Of a stretch of DNA of 64,000 bases, positions 38,801 through 47,699 are shown piece after piece. The stretch is from Paralvinella palmiformis (taxonomy: Eukaryota; Annelida; Polychaeta; Terebellida; Alvinellidae): positions 40,001 through 104,000 of the forward strand of contig JAODUP010000447.1 in the NCBI GenBank assembly GCA_025642065.1, given 5' to 3'. How positions within the stretch are numbered: the stretch's first letter is position 1; each line of letters begins with the position of its first letter. Made by a program: the position numbers and the translations under genes. The notes under the pieces were generated by a model. That model saw only the letters and a list, made by a program, of their open reading frames with translations. It was not told where the DNA came from and did not search any database.

Positions 38801-41800
38801 CCATCCACAATCAGACTGTCAAATCGTGCATCGTTCACTTCATTCGCTACAGCCTCTCTCTCAACTTCCGCAATGCGGTGGACAAAATCTGCTGCTGTTT
38901 TATCTGACTGATAATCAGTGCCTATAGCTAGTCCTTTGCTCTGGTCTAATGAACATTGTCAAACATAATCTGTGAATGGCCGGTCATGCTTAGCCAATGC
39001 ATGCACCATTTTAAATTTAATTACTAACTTATCAGCAAATGTCTTGTTTAACGCAATGAGCATTTTACCAGCTGTAGATTCCGTTGGAGGCTTTGACGCG
39101 GCTTCAATCGCTAATGTTTCTTGTTTGTGAGACGCTGTCAATTTGTGAGCTCTCACTGAAAGCTTGTTGTGCCTAAAGTAAAACTCCCCACCTCTGCGTG
39201 ACGGTGAATGTTTTCAGTACAGAAAGTACATTTCATTTTGTCTGCACTTGCATCATGCGATAACCACGGTCGGCCAACTTGCCATGCTGGCAAGAAACGA
39301 CAAATTCTTATTGTCACATCATACATCTGGTCACTTTTTCTTTTATGCTCCAGCTCTTTCTCTGATTTTCCCTGGTGTTACTGTTGTCGGCTTTTGTTTT
39401 AGGGTAACCCCAAGCCATTTCTCCATAGTAAAATGTTTTAAGCAAATACGTTTAAAATTAAATGTGTTAAATTATGGAAATACTCAGTTTCTGTTATCAA
39501 AAAGTCAGCGAGATCAAACGCGGATTATCAAGATTAGTGAGTAGCATCCTCGACCTTGTAACGCAACCGTCCGGATTTTCGGAAATCAGTTAGAAAGAAA
39601 AATGAAAGCAGTCTTTTCTAACTATGATCATATTCCATATTGTTTTATCAACTGTATTAAATATTTTTTAGTCCTGCTCAGCTTGTGAAGAATGCTCTTA
39701 GAGTAAAGCCGCATAAATATGAATTCCAAAATACTTGTCGGACATCGTTTAACAGACGCATGTGCACTGGGATGATTCCCGTTACTGGGGAAATTTGCAT
39801 GTTATAGGATATCTCCATAAAAATAAATCGATATTACTTTAGCGAGTGTTCATTTGTTATTAATTTTGTTGCATTCAGGGTTGTCAATTAACCAGGAAAT
39901 AAGAGTATTTCCAAGGACGGTGGGAAATACTGGGAATTACCGGGAAATTCAATTGTGTCATGTAAAAACTGTATATTGTCATGATCTGTTAAACATGCCA
40001 ATGACCTCCCAAATTGTTAATTGAGGCCCCAACTGAAAGTGACACTGGGTGGGGGATGATCTCCAATCCCCAAACACTAGATTCACCATTGAAATCACAA
40101 ACTGGCATATGAAGTTACATCATCTCTGTGGTTAGTGGGGTGTGGAATTCAATAGCTTATAAAGTGGATGCCAATTTTCTTAATATAGTTATTACCAATA
40201 CATACAGACAATGTGCTGGAACATCACAAAGCCAAAATCACGAACAGATTTAACCAAGCTATGACACCTACACATTATCTCGCCAACATGCTTCAAAGAA
40301 TCTACTGTGGTAGAAATCTACTTCCAGAACATATAGAGACTGCTCAGGAGTATGTATTAGAGGAAAATCTAGAGCTCCTACCAGAACTTTGTCTTCTCCA
40401 GACAGATGATATTACTCTGCTTAAGGCACTGGGACATGATGCTACACGTGCCAAGACAAAACCTATAGTGTGGTGGAAGTGTATTATATCATCTGAGTCA
40501 CATGAGTTGTCATCACTTGCATTGAAATTACTTTCTCTACCAGTCAGTGCAACATCCATGGAGCGAATCTTCTCAAACTTTGGACTAATACAGACAAAGT
40601 TGAGAAATCATCTTGGACTGGATAAAGCCTCTAATAAGTTGGTTATGTGTTATAGGTGCCTATGTGGGAAGGTGGACATAGATTGGTAATTTGTTTTGTG
40701 TGACTCACTGACTGATAATAACAAATCTGTGAATATGTTCAATAAATATATATAATGATACACATTAAGTTTCTTATTTGTATTATCATAACATGAAGGA
40801 ATGATATCTTGGTTAGTTATAAAAATAACAATGAATGGAAGAGCAAAACTGAAAAATATTACATTAATAATGTGCAAAAATTTTATTTCCTGGTAGATCT
40901 ATTTCCCACTTAATTTAGGAGTATTGGACAGGGCGGTATTTCCCAGGAAATACCGCCCAGTGATTACCACCCTGGTATTTCCCAGACAACCCTGGTTGCA
41001 TTGCACCATCATGATCTGCACAAATCATGAAGTGACATCTTTCTGATTTGAAACATTTAATATGCATCAGGGGCCAATTATGACAATTGGATATTCACTG
41101 TGATCCAAATGCCGCACATAATAATTGTACTCATCCAGTGAGCAAATTATGTTCAATTACATCAAAGAGGCCAATTGTGGAATAGCAAGAGCAGATACTG
41201 GAACTGTTGAAGATGGGGAAAATCCCAAAAGGGAAAATCTTAGTAACAAATATTGTTGCTTATTTTTTTCATAAAGAAACCATTAAATGGTAAATTAATT
41301 TTGTTGGTAGTGAATTGACCTCATGTCTGGTTAAGTATTTTAAAAATATACAACACTTATTTTACACTTCCATTGCAATGGACATATGTTTGAGTGAAGT
41401 TTACCAGACATACCTCAGGCTTGTAATATCTTGCTGTGTTAGTGAGATCTATAATGAGTCCAAGTTTATAATTATCCTTGTCAAGTAATTCCAGGAGATC
41501 GTTTGGTCGTAGCCACTTATCCTTCGGTAATCGAAAGCATATCGACTGCAAATAAAGGACCAAGACATAATGAGATGCACCATCGAGAATTAGTTTGATA
41601 GATCTAGCAGACATAGTATATTCATTAATAAATTTTAAATTGCCAGTGCAAGTATTCAACAAGTTACTGCTAATAATAGATTTGTTACATGTTAATTCTT
41701 CATATTTCTCCAATCATAATACAATATAAAAAACAAAATACAGCCTGATTCGCGCTATGATTTTCATGTTAATTAAAGTAAATTGGTTATAACAGATAGT

Positions 41801-42916
41801 ATTCCAAACTGGAGAATTTAAGCACAATGAATTACACAACGAAACTATTAGGAAAGACATTCAACTAAGTAATATATCCCGATATATTGCCTCTATTATA
41901 ACCAAGCATTATTTAACATAAGAGTTCATGACATATTTATCAACAACAAACATACACCCACTACTGACCATCTTATACCGCCTCATTACACTTTACAGCA
42001 CCTACCTCTGCCATTTCCAAAAAAAAGATTTCCTTCTATATTTAAACTGTGCAGCTCCCCTCCCAAACACTTACTATGACATCAATGTGATGCCCAAATA
42101 GTGCTTATTATAAGTTTTCTGTCAATAACTAAAACGGCATCATGTGATTGGCTAAGGATAATGTTATCAAACCACCTGCTTTAAAGCTTAAGCAATGAAA
42201 AACAGAGTAACATTTAAAGGATGTTATTGGCATCATATCAGATGATATCACATATAAACATCATTATCAACCTGTTTATTTCCTATTGCTATTATTATTC
42301 TGTGAATCAAACTAAATAGTTTCTAAAGAAAACAGTTATTTGTCTATGCTTTATGTCACATTTGTCAACATAAATACACAGATTTTTAGTCCTATCCAGC
42401 GAACATCATCACGATCAATAATTGCTCATTATGACAGTAGCACATTAACCTGATGATCATTTTTCTATAACATGGCTCCTTGCAGAAGCAAAATACTGTG
42501 CTATCAGCAATATCCTTGATCAATGTCAAAAGCGACTGAATGTCAAGTCAAAATGCAATGAACTGGCATGGCATATCAATTCTAGAAACATTTGCTGCTT
42601 TATGGCTAATTTTTGTCCACACATATCAGGTGGCATCTAATCTAAAGAGGTGAAGTGAAGGATGAAACAACACCCTGACAGGTTCAGTCTAGGTTTGAAA
42701 TCAGGTGCTATAGATATGTGACCAACTGTGCCATTAATTAGGCCAGCACAAAAATCTTTCAAGTGTTTATATGGTAATACCAAACCAAAGAATAATAAAA
42801 CAGAAGCAGGCCTTGTTTATTCAAATATGAAGATCACTGGGTTTTCTTAGCGAATAATTTTGGTTAAACTCCTAAATATCATAATTTTAAAACAGAATTT
42901 GCCTGTCCTGAAGTGG

Positions 42917-42959
<43 letters not shown>

Positions 42960-43546
42960 TGAGAACTCTACAATAGTTATTAATTGTGACTTGTCCCACA
43001 GAACAAACTAAAAATAAAGGTATTTAGTGTACAAAACATTCGCAAGTCCATTTAGTATCAATCACAGGCATGATCTAGACTCGAACCCACAAACTAGATG
43101 TTTGCAAAATGCATGTTTAATATATAGGATAGGCTGTTCTAAAACTATGCCATTAAGAGGCAAACCAGTACTGCTTACCTGCTCCAATGGTACCTTGAAT
43201 GCCAGGAATCTTGTGCCCTTAACTGGATACTTGTAAGGAGAATATTCCTCCCACCTTCAAAATAATAACATATATAAATAACATGCTCATGATTAAAAGA
43301 ACAACATTTTCGGCAAGACACGTAATCTAATCACTTGTTTGTTCTTCCCATTTCTGTTTATCTTAATAGTTTCCACCAGAACAAGCTCAAGTAGGGGAAT
43401 AGATTTGACGATATGATGCACTATACAAACATAACCATTTATAAGTTCTATTCTTGCAAACCTTGGTTTGCTATCATCAAGACAGACTGTGTCTTGCTTT
43501 ATATTGGTGTACATTTCATCTAATTCATATCATACCTTCCAGACAT
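19002..43546 (-). CDS. DUSP11: DUSP11/PIR1-like RNA 5'-triphosphatase with long RG/Asp-rich C-terminal tail (9 coding exons)
   Basis: DUSP11/PIR1 proteins are cysteine phosphatases of the dual-specificity fold that remove 5' phosphates from triphosphorylated RNA, mainly in the nucleus. I joined nine exons (43546-43536, 43254-43179, 41545-41414, 36269-36190, 35534-35488, 35324-35264, 33767-33721, 30173-30104, 20874-19002). Every junction keeps the frame and every split codon closes. The product is about 798 residues. Visible family motifs are GTRFLAFKVPL (~17-27), LGLIIDLTNTARYYKPE (~57-73) and the catalytic loop HCTHGLNRT with Cys ~123 and Arg ~129; FNEARGY (~153) matches the family's FNRCRGH helix. 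Residues ~176-798 form a disordered tail with acidic runs, an RGG block and many RD/RG/FRDD motifs. Human DUSP11 is under 400 residues, so the tail is greatly enlarged. The gene spans about 24.5 kb because its introns are full of transposons. The core is certain; the first 11-nt coding exon is tentative. Confidence 0.93.
21017..21173. repeat. Diverged tandem duplication, ~101-bp period
   Basis: AGAATAGTTTAATGAAATTG...CAAACT at 21027 recurs as CGAATAGTTTAATGAAATTG...CAAACT at 21128, with the same spacing of flanking motifs. Confidence 0.6.
22095..23905 (+). mobile_element. CR1/L2-like LINE, 5'-truncated, reverse transcriptase nearly complete
   Basis: Begins in the linker (NSDKDMAHCFNNFFCQK), then reverse transcriptase motifs: NYRPVSNLTFLSKVIEKAV, SAYKSGHSTETALV, LLDLSAAFDTVDH, GVPQGSVLGPL and the catalytic YADDTQLYIS, followed by KNLGVIFDQCINM and a C-terminus LHWLPVRQRIHFKI...LWNKLPTNIR. 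A one-base frame shift near 22800 and a small deletion with frame change near 23475 kill it. The 3' end is GCGCCTTTGAATGG...GGGCGCTTTTATT then (ATT)n, typical of this LINE group. It lies in DUSP11 intron 8, antisense to the gene. Confidence 0.92.
24142..24250 (+). repeat. LINE 3'-tail-like repeat Z, copy 1
   Basis: AGGACCACAATAGAAATAAG...GGTACTTTAATGT...TGTACAAAATAAATCAAA. A close copy is at 47582-47698. It resembles a LINE 3' UTR; parent element not identified. Confidence 0.6.
24363..24436. repeat. Short inverted repeat
   Basis: CACCGGCCATTAAGCCGAC at the left and, on the other strand, GGTCCCGGCCATTAAATCGA at the right, about 75 bp end to end. It resembles solo pogo/mariner-type ends; assignment uncertain. 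Confidence 0.45.
24990..25570 (+). mobile_element. LINE fragment (jockey/CR1 superfamily), degraded
   Basis: FTSAELLTDKISNLFKKTI, then (frame changes) DPLPTWLLKKCVDEMK, YKKDMKNYCPLSNLPLISK and SQSAHQRGHSKETTLLKVHS. This is linker plus the start of reverse transcriptase; it ends at a DGSAAFD-like remnant. Confidence 0.8.
25633..26218. mobile_element. TTAA-flanked MITE, 586 bp
   Basis: Inverted ends AGGGACAGTCCCCCCTCA and AGGGATAGTCCACCTTCA (15/18 match), directly flanked by TTAA at 25629-25632 and 26219-26222. TTAA duplication is the mark of piggyBac and Kolobok elements; the AGGG ends do not settle which. No transposase domain inside. Confidence 0.8.
26328..26410. repeat. Possible pogo-like transposon end
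   Basis: CCGTGTATAACGTGCACTTTG and GGGCGTTATACACCATAA face each other; resembles the 'TATAA-CGCAC' ends of the element at 60184. Low confidence. Confidence 0.35.
26632..26981 (-). mobile_element. tRNA-derived SINE, family A, copy 3, 13-bp target duplication
   Basis: Flanked by perfect GCCGATAAAAGTT at 26619-26631 and 26982-26994. Minus-strand head with TGGCCTAGCGGTTAAGCAC and a B box mutated to GATCGAACC on the plus-strand side. Somewhat more diverged than copies 1 and 2. Confidence 0.93.
26995..27285 (-). mobile_element. tRNA-derived SINE, family E
   Basis: Minus-strand head CTATGGACTAGTGGATAAGAG (A box, 27262-27282) and GGTTCGGATCCC (B box, 27207-27218), then a body running down to about 26995. 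Different from family A. Confidence 0.65.
27312..27549 (-). mobile_element. LINE C-terminal fragment with CCHC-like end
   Basis: Minus-strand frame LTYTRNFTGPSPLTLCHHCQ...HYLFNCPAYRSPK has the Cys/His pattern seen after RNase H in some LINE proteins (CPHC...HxLxxCPxY). No catalytic part remains. Confidence 0.5.
28610..29285 (+). mobile_element. LINE fragment (CR1-like reverse transcriptase end)
   Basis: NMLELNKDKTEFMVFSSK, then SVRNLGLVLNNTLGMEKQ, CYCQIRNIGLIRKYIN and IISQLDYGNALLYNIPLSLT, the segment after the YADD motif. Closely similar in motif order to the LINE that leaves the right edge (63860-64000). Ends in an A-rich tail. Confidence 0.85.
29795..29945. repeat. Partial copy of the 3487-3770 MITE
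   Basis: GTTTTTACCTACTACTTTTT ACCATGAGTAGGTACTC and following bases match the centre of the MITE; the ends are lost. Confidence 0.6.
30104..30173 (-). CDS. DUSP11: DUSP11 coding exon 8
   Basis: A 70-nt exon, acceptor CTCTTTCAG, donor GTAAGT. It encodes FNEARGYDIERDNYLTDLL, the last helices of the catalytic domain, and ends with AA of a split Lys codon completed by the first A of exon 9. Confidence 0.93.
30174..33720 (-). other. DUSP11 intron 7
   Basis: Holds an RTE-like LINE (30741-32390). The stretches 30174-30740 and 32391-33720 show no exon or known element. Confidence 0.7.
30741..32390 (+). mobile_element. RTE-clade LINE relic
   Basis: Frames broken many times, but the order is clear: SAIRIAKHLEKGK, MDEGMVPKDWELSTLIP, IKLLEHGMKVPERVLERKLD, LQFGFMSGKGTTYAIFIEQQ, FVDLEKAFDSV (frame-shifted), LRKLGAEEWLVKGIMTMYND, then late motifs like RTELRERTVI and GRLRMTWNQVDAQ. 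These match RTE-type reverse transcriptases. Catalytic YVDD region is lost or unreadable. Confidence 0.8.
33721..33767 (-). CDS. DUSP11: DUSP11 coding exon 7 (47 nt)
   Basis: A 47-nt exon, acceptor CTTTTAAG, donor GTAAGG. It encodes YMIDRMKFDPQQAID, equivalent to the family's YLIDVEGVRPDDAIE. Split codons fit on both sides (Arg before, Ala after). Confidence 0.93.
35264..35324 (-). CDS. DUSP11: DUSP11 coding exon 6, catalytic loop
   Basis: A 61-nt exon, acceptor TATTCTCAG, donor GTAAGT. It encodes LLIGVHCTHGLNRTGYMVC, containing the HCxxGxxRT phosphatase signature with nucleophilic Cys and phosphate-binding Arg intact. The first two bases close Asp and the last AG opens Arg. Confidence 0.97.
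35488..35534 (-). CDS. DUSP11: DUSP11 coding exon 5 (47 nt)
   Basis: A 47-nt exon, acceptor ATTTTCAG, donor GTACTG (weak). The first A closes Arg from exon 4 and the last G opens an Asp codon. It encodes FARIVDDFLESNIDN, the helix before the catalytic loop. Confidence 0.9.
36190..36269 (-). CDS. DUSP11: DUSP11 coding exon 4
   Basis: An 80-nt exon, acceptor CGTTTAG, donor GTAAGT. It encodes EIESHDVKYVKINTEGRLVP and ends with AG of a split Arg codon. It matches the family segment in which YLKIFTVGHQVP follows YYKPE. Confidence 0.93.
36790..36895. repeat. AATTCC-rich MITE remnant
   Basis: Repeated CAATTCCA/AATTCCAT and the segment ACCATTTTCAAATCAATCAA resemble the 3487-3770 MITE. Boundaries lost. 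Confidence 0.4.
36925..37052. repeat. Tandem duplication, 76-bp period
   Basis: TTTTGTTCATTTTAATCCAT plus 32 further bases at 36925 recurs at 37001 with three changes. The second copy is cut off by the start of a hAT-like end (CAGTGATAG at 37051). Confidence 0.8.
37073..37101. repeat. Perfect 29-bp palindrome
   Basis: TTTTCACTTGTCCG - G - CGGACAAGTGAAAA: two 14-bp arms with one base between. Subterminal palindromes near transposon ends can bind transposase; here it lies 22 bp inside a hAT-like end. Confidence 0.9.
37340..37750 (-). pseudogene. hAT C-terminal dimerisation domain, ZNF862-like
   Basis: Longest open piece (136 codons) of the hAT relic: LALIDVVLCIPATFVEAERG, FSVMKRVKTDFRNRLKNPAL, then an acidic end. 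The ERxFS...RNRL pattern is diagnostic of hATC. Confidence 0.85.
39876..40994. mobile_element. hAT transposon, internally deleted, 1,119 bp, exact 8-bp target duplication
   Basis: Ends are inverted CAGGGTTGTC. Perfect GTTGCATT flanks at 39868-39875 and 40995-41002. Internally only the 3' part of a transposase remains (40213-40689). Further CC/GG-rich inverted pieces (GGGAAATACC...) lie near both ends. It sits in DUSP11 intron 3. Confidence 0.95.
40213..40689 (+). CDS. hAT transposase C-terminal fragment (158 codons)
   Basis: Open frame ending LLSLPVSATSMERIFSNFGL, IQTKLRNHLGLDKASNKLVM: the hAT dimerisation motif. The DDE residues and zinc finger are absent, so it cannot transpose alone; it could only act as a partner or inhibitor. 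The frame is uninterrupted, suggesting a fairly recent copy. Confidence 0.85.
   Translation: MLEHHKAKITNRFNQAMTPTHYLANMLQRIYCGRNLLPEHIETAQEYVLEENLELLPELCLLQTDDITLLKALGHDATRAKTKPIVWWKCIISSESHELSSLALKLLSLPVSATSMERIFSNFGLIQTKLRNHLGLDKASNKLVMCYRCLCGKVDIDW
41283..41328. repeat. Right-end fragment of MITE family 3487-3770
   Basis: AAATGGTAAATTAATTTT then GAATTGACCTCATGTCTG matches the MITE's right end. Confidence 0.55.
41414..41545 (-). CDS. DUSP11: DUSP11 coding exon 3
   Basis: A 132-nt exon (44 codons), acceptor TTTGCAG, donor GTATGT, phase 0 at both ends. It carries LGLIIDLTNTARYYKPE, nearly identical to the family's LGLIIDLTYTQRYYKPE. Confidence 0.95.
41546..43178 (-). other. DUSP11 intron 2, no element recognised
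   Basis: AT-rich; (TA)n at 42920-42951 followed by (CA)n. I see no exon or transposon domain. Confidence 0.55.
43179..43254 (-). CDS. DUSP11: DUSP11 coding exon 2
   Basis: A 76-nt exon between a TTTTGAAG acceptor and a GTAAGC donor. It encodes WEEYSPYKYPVKGTRF... ending VPLEQ. The GTRFLAFKVPL stretch is the hallmark N-terminal strand of DUSP11 (GTRFIAFKVPL in the human protein). Starts at the third base of a codon and ends in phase 0. Confidence 0.93.
43536..43546 (-). CDS. DUSP11: DUSP11 putative first coding exon (11 nt coding)
   Basis: On the minus strand ATGTCTGGAAG is followed by a GTATGA donor. The trailing AG joins the leading G of the next exon to make Arg, giving MSGRW before EEYSP, as in the family's RW start of the domain. 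The 5' UTR would extend rightwards. The only support is phase, donor and position, so a different upstream first exon is possible. Confidence 0.45.
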
Positions 43547-45410
43547 TTGCAATAATAAGAATAATATTTAAACATAGCTCCAGTCAAACTGACTCATAAA
43601 GAAGACTTTCGGTTAATCTTCCAGTCAATGCACTCAGTTGAAGAAGACATTTAAGAGTAGCCAATCTGAACTGAGCAGACGAACATAATGTTTCTGTGAT
43701 TGGCAAACAGGCTCGATCAGAATTAATTTGAAATATATTTAGAAACATTTGGCGTTTCTGCTCAGGATCACCTACCGACTTTGTTGTCGACCTTGCTCAG
43801 TGCAGGATGTCTCACATGACTAGCCTAAAACTGGTGTCAAAAGCTTAGCTTTAATCTTGTTTTAATTATCACAACTTCTTTTGTCTTCCTCGGGTTTAAA
43901 CTGCCCAATGTAACAACAAATCACTAACACATCCTCATTAATGTCCATCTTATACATAAACATATATATTTATTTTTATACACAACATATTATCACCAAA
44001 TTAGATCTTGTTTGCAATCAACAATCTGCATTTTACACTTATAAAAAATATATTTATAAAGACATCACAATGTACACGTCCAATTTATGATTTTTAAATC
44101 CCATCCACAACAGCTAAAATCTTTTTGGTGACCTTGACACTGTGTGTGTGTTTGTAATGTGTGTCTCAAAGGCTTATCCAGTCAACTATTCTTGGCAAAT
44201 CCATTTTTTAAAGTGACCAGCTTAACTGTACCCGGTCCTGTATTTAATATATACATCCTAGACTTTCATTTTCACACTGTAACCATCACTCCTGGCTAAA
44301 CCTCTGATTGTGTGTGTGTGTGTATATGCATGCATGTGTGTAGCTATACATCCTTATGAGCTGCAATAATATTAGCAGTCACCCAATAAAAAATACACCT
44401 CCTGTTACTGACTATGGTCAATCAGCAGCGACTATTCATTCTGTACTACTGATGTTCTGGATTATTTTTACAATCAGATTTCAATTATAAAAACTTGTTT
44501 TGGACATAATTCATCCAGTGCTGAATATTACAGCTTCTAAACAAAGATATCTTGCATTTCCTCAACTAACACAAGTGTATAATTAAACCAAATCCATAAT
44601 CTGATGATTAAACAGTCAAGCTAAATAAAAAAAGCAAACAGCAGCAAAATCAGTACCCAATCCATAATTTACCACACAATTGGTAAAACATGGACCTCCA
44701 AGTGAATAAAAACTTCTATTAACATGGCTACAATGTTTGTAACATAATAATATCCCACACAATTCATTAACATGTTTTTTATTTCTTTGTCCGATACAAT
44801 TCTTTGTTGTTTATATATAAAGGATAACTTTCTCTGATATCTCAACCAAATCCAATGTGTTTATTCTCTGCGGTCATCTTTCCCATTCCATCCAACATCC
44901 AAAACAGTACATACTTCTTGGCGTAGGTGTATCATACTTAACATCCAAATTATCCTCAAGGTATTGCAGCACGATGCGAGCCAACAATTTGTCTTAGTGG
45001 ATCACAAATTCAAGCACTTAAGCTGGGGAATTCATTGGACCATCTTATTCACTTCAGTTAGTGCAAATATCTCCTCCTGTTTTCCAGTTAACCATTTGCC
45101 CTTCTAAATACCTGATCTATCATCTTGGCTTCTTGTGCGCCAAGGACAAACAGCATCGGTGATCAAGGCGATTACTAATTAACAGCCTGATAATTATCAT
45201 ACTATGCACAAGTAGAGCATATACTGAGAAATCTGATTCAGTTTCACCATCATCAACACATTTTTAAACAACCACACAATTTGATTCAATCATCTGATCA
45301 TGATGGTTAGATCTAATTATTAAATCAACACATTTTTTCCTGAATCAAATTCCTCGGGTCGTAACTTGTTTTCAATCTGTAAACAATCCATAAGGCATAA
45401 CTATTCTGTT

Positions 45411-45448
<38 letters not shown>

Positions 45449-46091
45449 CCATAGATGTTTGGCAGTAATATAGCCGAAATGGAAGTTATTTCATAGACTG
45501 ATAGATCTAAGTGATAGCCTAGACTCTAAGCGAAACAGAAAACAGCTCCACCTAACGGACAATGAATGTCCGCTTTTATCTTATCATGTGAACAATAAAC
45601 GCGTATTTCCAAAGCATATATCCGGGTAGCACCATTCCATACCTCTCAGGAACCCTCCCTGGCATCCTGTTATTACAATAATGTCTATGTTTCGACGACA
45701 AACACTCCTCCTATGGCTATATTTAGTAAAATTAGAGCCACCAACATAACAATAATGTGCATGTAAAAGCGGAAGTTAGCATACTCAATACCACATTTGC
45801 GCATTTTTTTTCCAACTATAAATAATTTATTATTAACCAAATTATAAGCGTTGCGTATAATTTATCTTTATTAAATCACAGAAGAAATCCTTCAACCATG
45901 GGAGCAGTTATTGTTAAATCGAAACGATCTTGCATAAAAGTGGACTCACATCGATCTCGGCCCTAGTCAATCTCGGCTCACGTCGATCTCGGCCCACTTG
46001 TTTGGTTGTTAAAGTGGTACTCCTATGTATTGTTATGTCTAATGTAATGGCGGTCCTAATTAAATATATGTGTGTTTGTGTACAAAATTAA
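43547..46091. other. Upstream of DUSP11; no gene seen
   Basis: Would contain the DUSP11 promoter and 5' UTR. No TATA box or other site can be assigned. (TA)n at 45413-45445; TCGATCTCGGCC motifs repeat at 45950-45995 and recur loosely at 48188. Confidence 0.4.
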
Positions 46092-47370
46092 ATGTTACAT
46101 GAATGTCTCCTATTTATAAAAAAAAAACACAAAACCGAAGCCGGCAACTATCGTCCGGTCTCAATTCTTAGCACCATTTCTAAATTATTTGAGAGGGTGG
46201 TCTACGATCAGCTAGATCAATACCCCCAGGACCATAAACTCCTATATGAGTATCAGTCCGGTTTTCGATCCACCCTTTCAACTGATGCCTGTTTGGTACA
46301 TCTTACTGATTATATAAAGCAGGAACAAGACAAAGGTAACTATGTAGGTATGGTACTTCTAGACCTACAAAAGGCCTTTGACACTGTTGATCATGGCATT
46401 CTAATCCGGAAACTAAAAGCTCTAGGACTCGATGAATCAGCACTAACCTGGTTTCGATCCTATTTACATGAGCGACAACAATCAGTAGAAATCAGTGGCG
46501 TTACTTCTACCACTGCCACAATTACATGTGGTGTCCCATCTTGGGTCCCATGTTATTTCTCATCTATGTGAATGACATCCCATCAGCGGTCAAGTGCAAA
46601 TTATTACTCTATGCCGATGAATCTGCACTTATAGTGCCAGGAAATAACACAAAGGAAATTCAGCAAGAACTTTCCATTGAACTAGAATCAATCAGGGAAT
46701 GGCTGGTTGATAATAAATTGTTTCTCTATCTTGGAAAGACAGAGTCAATTCTCTTTGCATCAAAGAGGAAACTTCAAAAAAACAATTCCATTCAAGTACA
46801 TTGCGCAGGCAATGTCTTGTCATGTCGGACGAAGGTCAAATACTTAGGCGTCGAACTTGACCAATCTCTTGCTGGAGACTGTATTGCGGATAAAATCATT
46901 AGCAAATCAAATTCAAAATTAAAGTTTCTATATAGGCAGACGAGGGATGTCAATCTAGAAACAAAAAAGATGCTAATTGCAGCATTAATCCAATGCCACT
47001 TTGACTATGCCAGCTCATCATGGTATTCTGGACTGACCAAGAATTACAAAGCTAGGCTACAATGTACCCAAAACAAAATTATTCGATATCTTTTGACGGC
47101 TACCCCTTGGACTCATATTAGAGCAAATGAGTTTAGATTGGCAAATATGTTGCCGGTGGAACTCCGTACCAAACAACTCAAACTAAATCAATATTCTAAA
47201 TGGCACAGCCCCCATTTACTTAAATACTGCTTTCAAATTAACAACATCCCAACATTACCAAATGCAATTAAATGTTCAACGAGCAAGTTTCTCTTTAAAA
47301 AAGGTGTAAAACTAATTTTATTTGACAATCTTAATGGACAGGAAGCAAGTTATTACATTCTTTTCTAACC
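46092..47370 (+). mobile_element. LINE reverse transcriptase, 5'-truncated (jockey/CR1 superfamily)
   Basis: Two overlapping frames. First: NYRPVSILSTISKLFERVVY, YQSGFRSTLSTDACLVHLTD, VLLDLQKAFDTVDHGILIRK, ending at GVPSWVP where GVPQGSxLGP is expected. Second (from 46526): GPMLFLIYVNDIPSA, LLLYADESALIV, KVKYLGVELDQSLAG, and a C-terminus FDYASSSWYSGLTKNYK. A frame shift at about 46537 separates them, and the second catalytic Asp of YADD is Glu. Otherwise long and little decayed. A (TA)n tract follows at 47407. Confidence 0.9.
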
Positions 47371-47402
47371 TGGTGATATATTTTTCAAGTTATATATATG
47401 TA

Positions 47403-47458
<56 letters not shown>

Positions 47459-47581
47459 GTTTGTAATATCCAGTATTCTAAATTAGTAATTAATACAGGT
47501 AACAGGGAGCTACTCTTTTGAAGTTTGTCTAATCCACCAGTTGCCATATAAAATACAATAAGATATCTGTGATTTTTCTCC

Positions 47582-47698
47582 TCAGGACCACAATGGAAAT
47601 AAGTGTTTTACACTTTCTTGTGCTATTCTGGTACTTTAATGTGTCTATGTGTTTTAGTGCTAGTATACATATATGTATTTACATTAGTGTACAAAATA
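47582..47698 (+). repeat. LINE 3'-tail-like repeat Z, copy 2
   Basis: AGGACCACAATGGAAATAAG...GGTACTTTAATGTGTCTATG...GTGTACAAAATAC, close to 24142-24250. It lies about 210 bp beyond the LINE 46092-47370 but is separated from it by (TA)n. Confidence 0.6.
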
Positions 47699-47699
47699 C

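Larger units (their letters stand above)
37051..39420 (-). mobile_element. hAT transposon relic, ZNF862/KIAA1586-like transposase
   Basis: On the minus strand, with frame breaks: a zinc-finger start (KMKCTFCTENIHRHAEV, ~39240-39190), DGATDSAIMEQDI-type core (~38810), GGTRWLPHTLRALNNLW (~38370), CLDTRFDVDDSIVAATS (~37940) and the hAT dimerisation region CIPATFVEAERGFSVMKRVK at 37340-37750. That order is the ZNF862-type hAT transposase. The left end may be CAGTGATAG at 37051 with a 29-bp palindrome at 37073-37101; no matching right end found. It lies in DUSP11 intron 3, same strand as the gene. Confidence 0.85.

Noticed and set aside
45105..45170. Alternative DUSP11 first exon ending ATGATAGATCAG|GTATTT
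   Set aside because: Phase does not match the next exon: the frame that would give a split Arg contains a stop.
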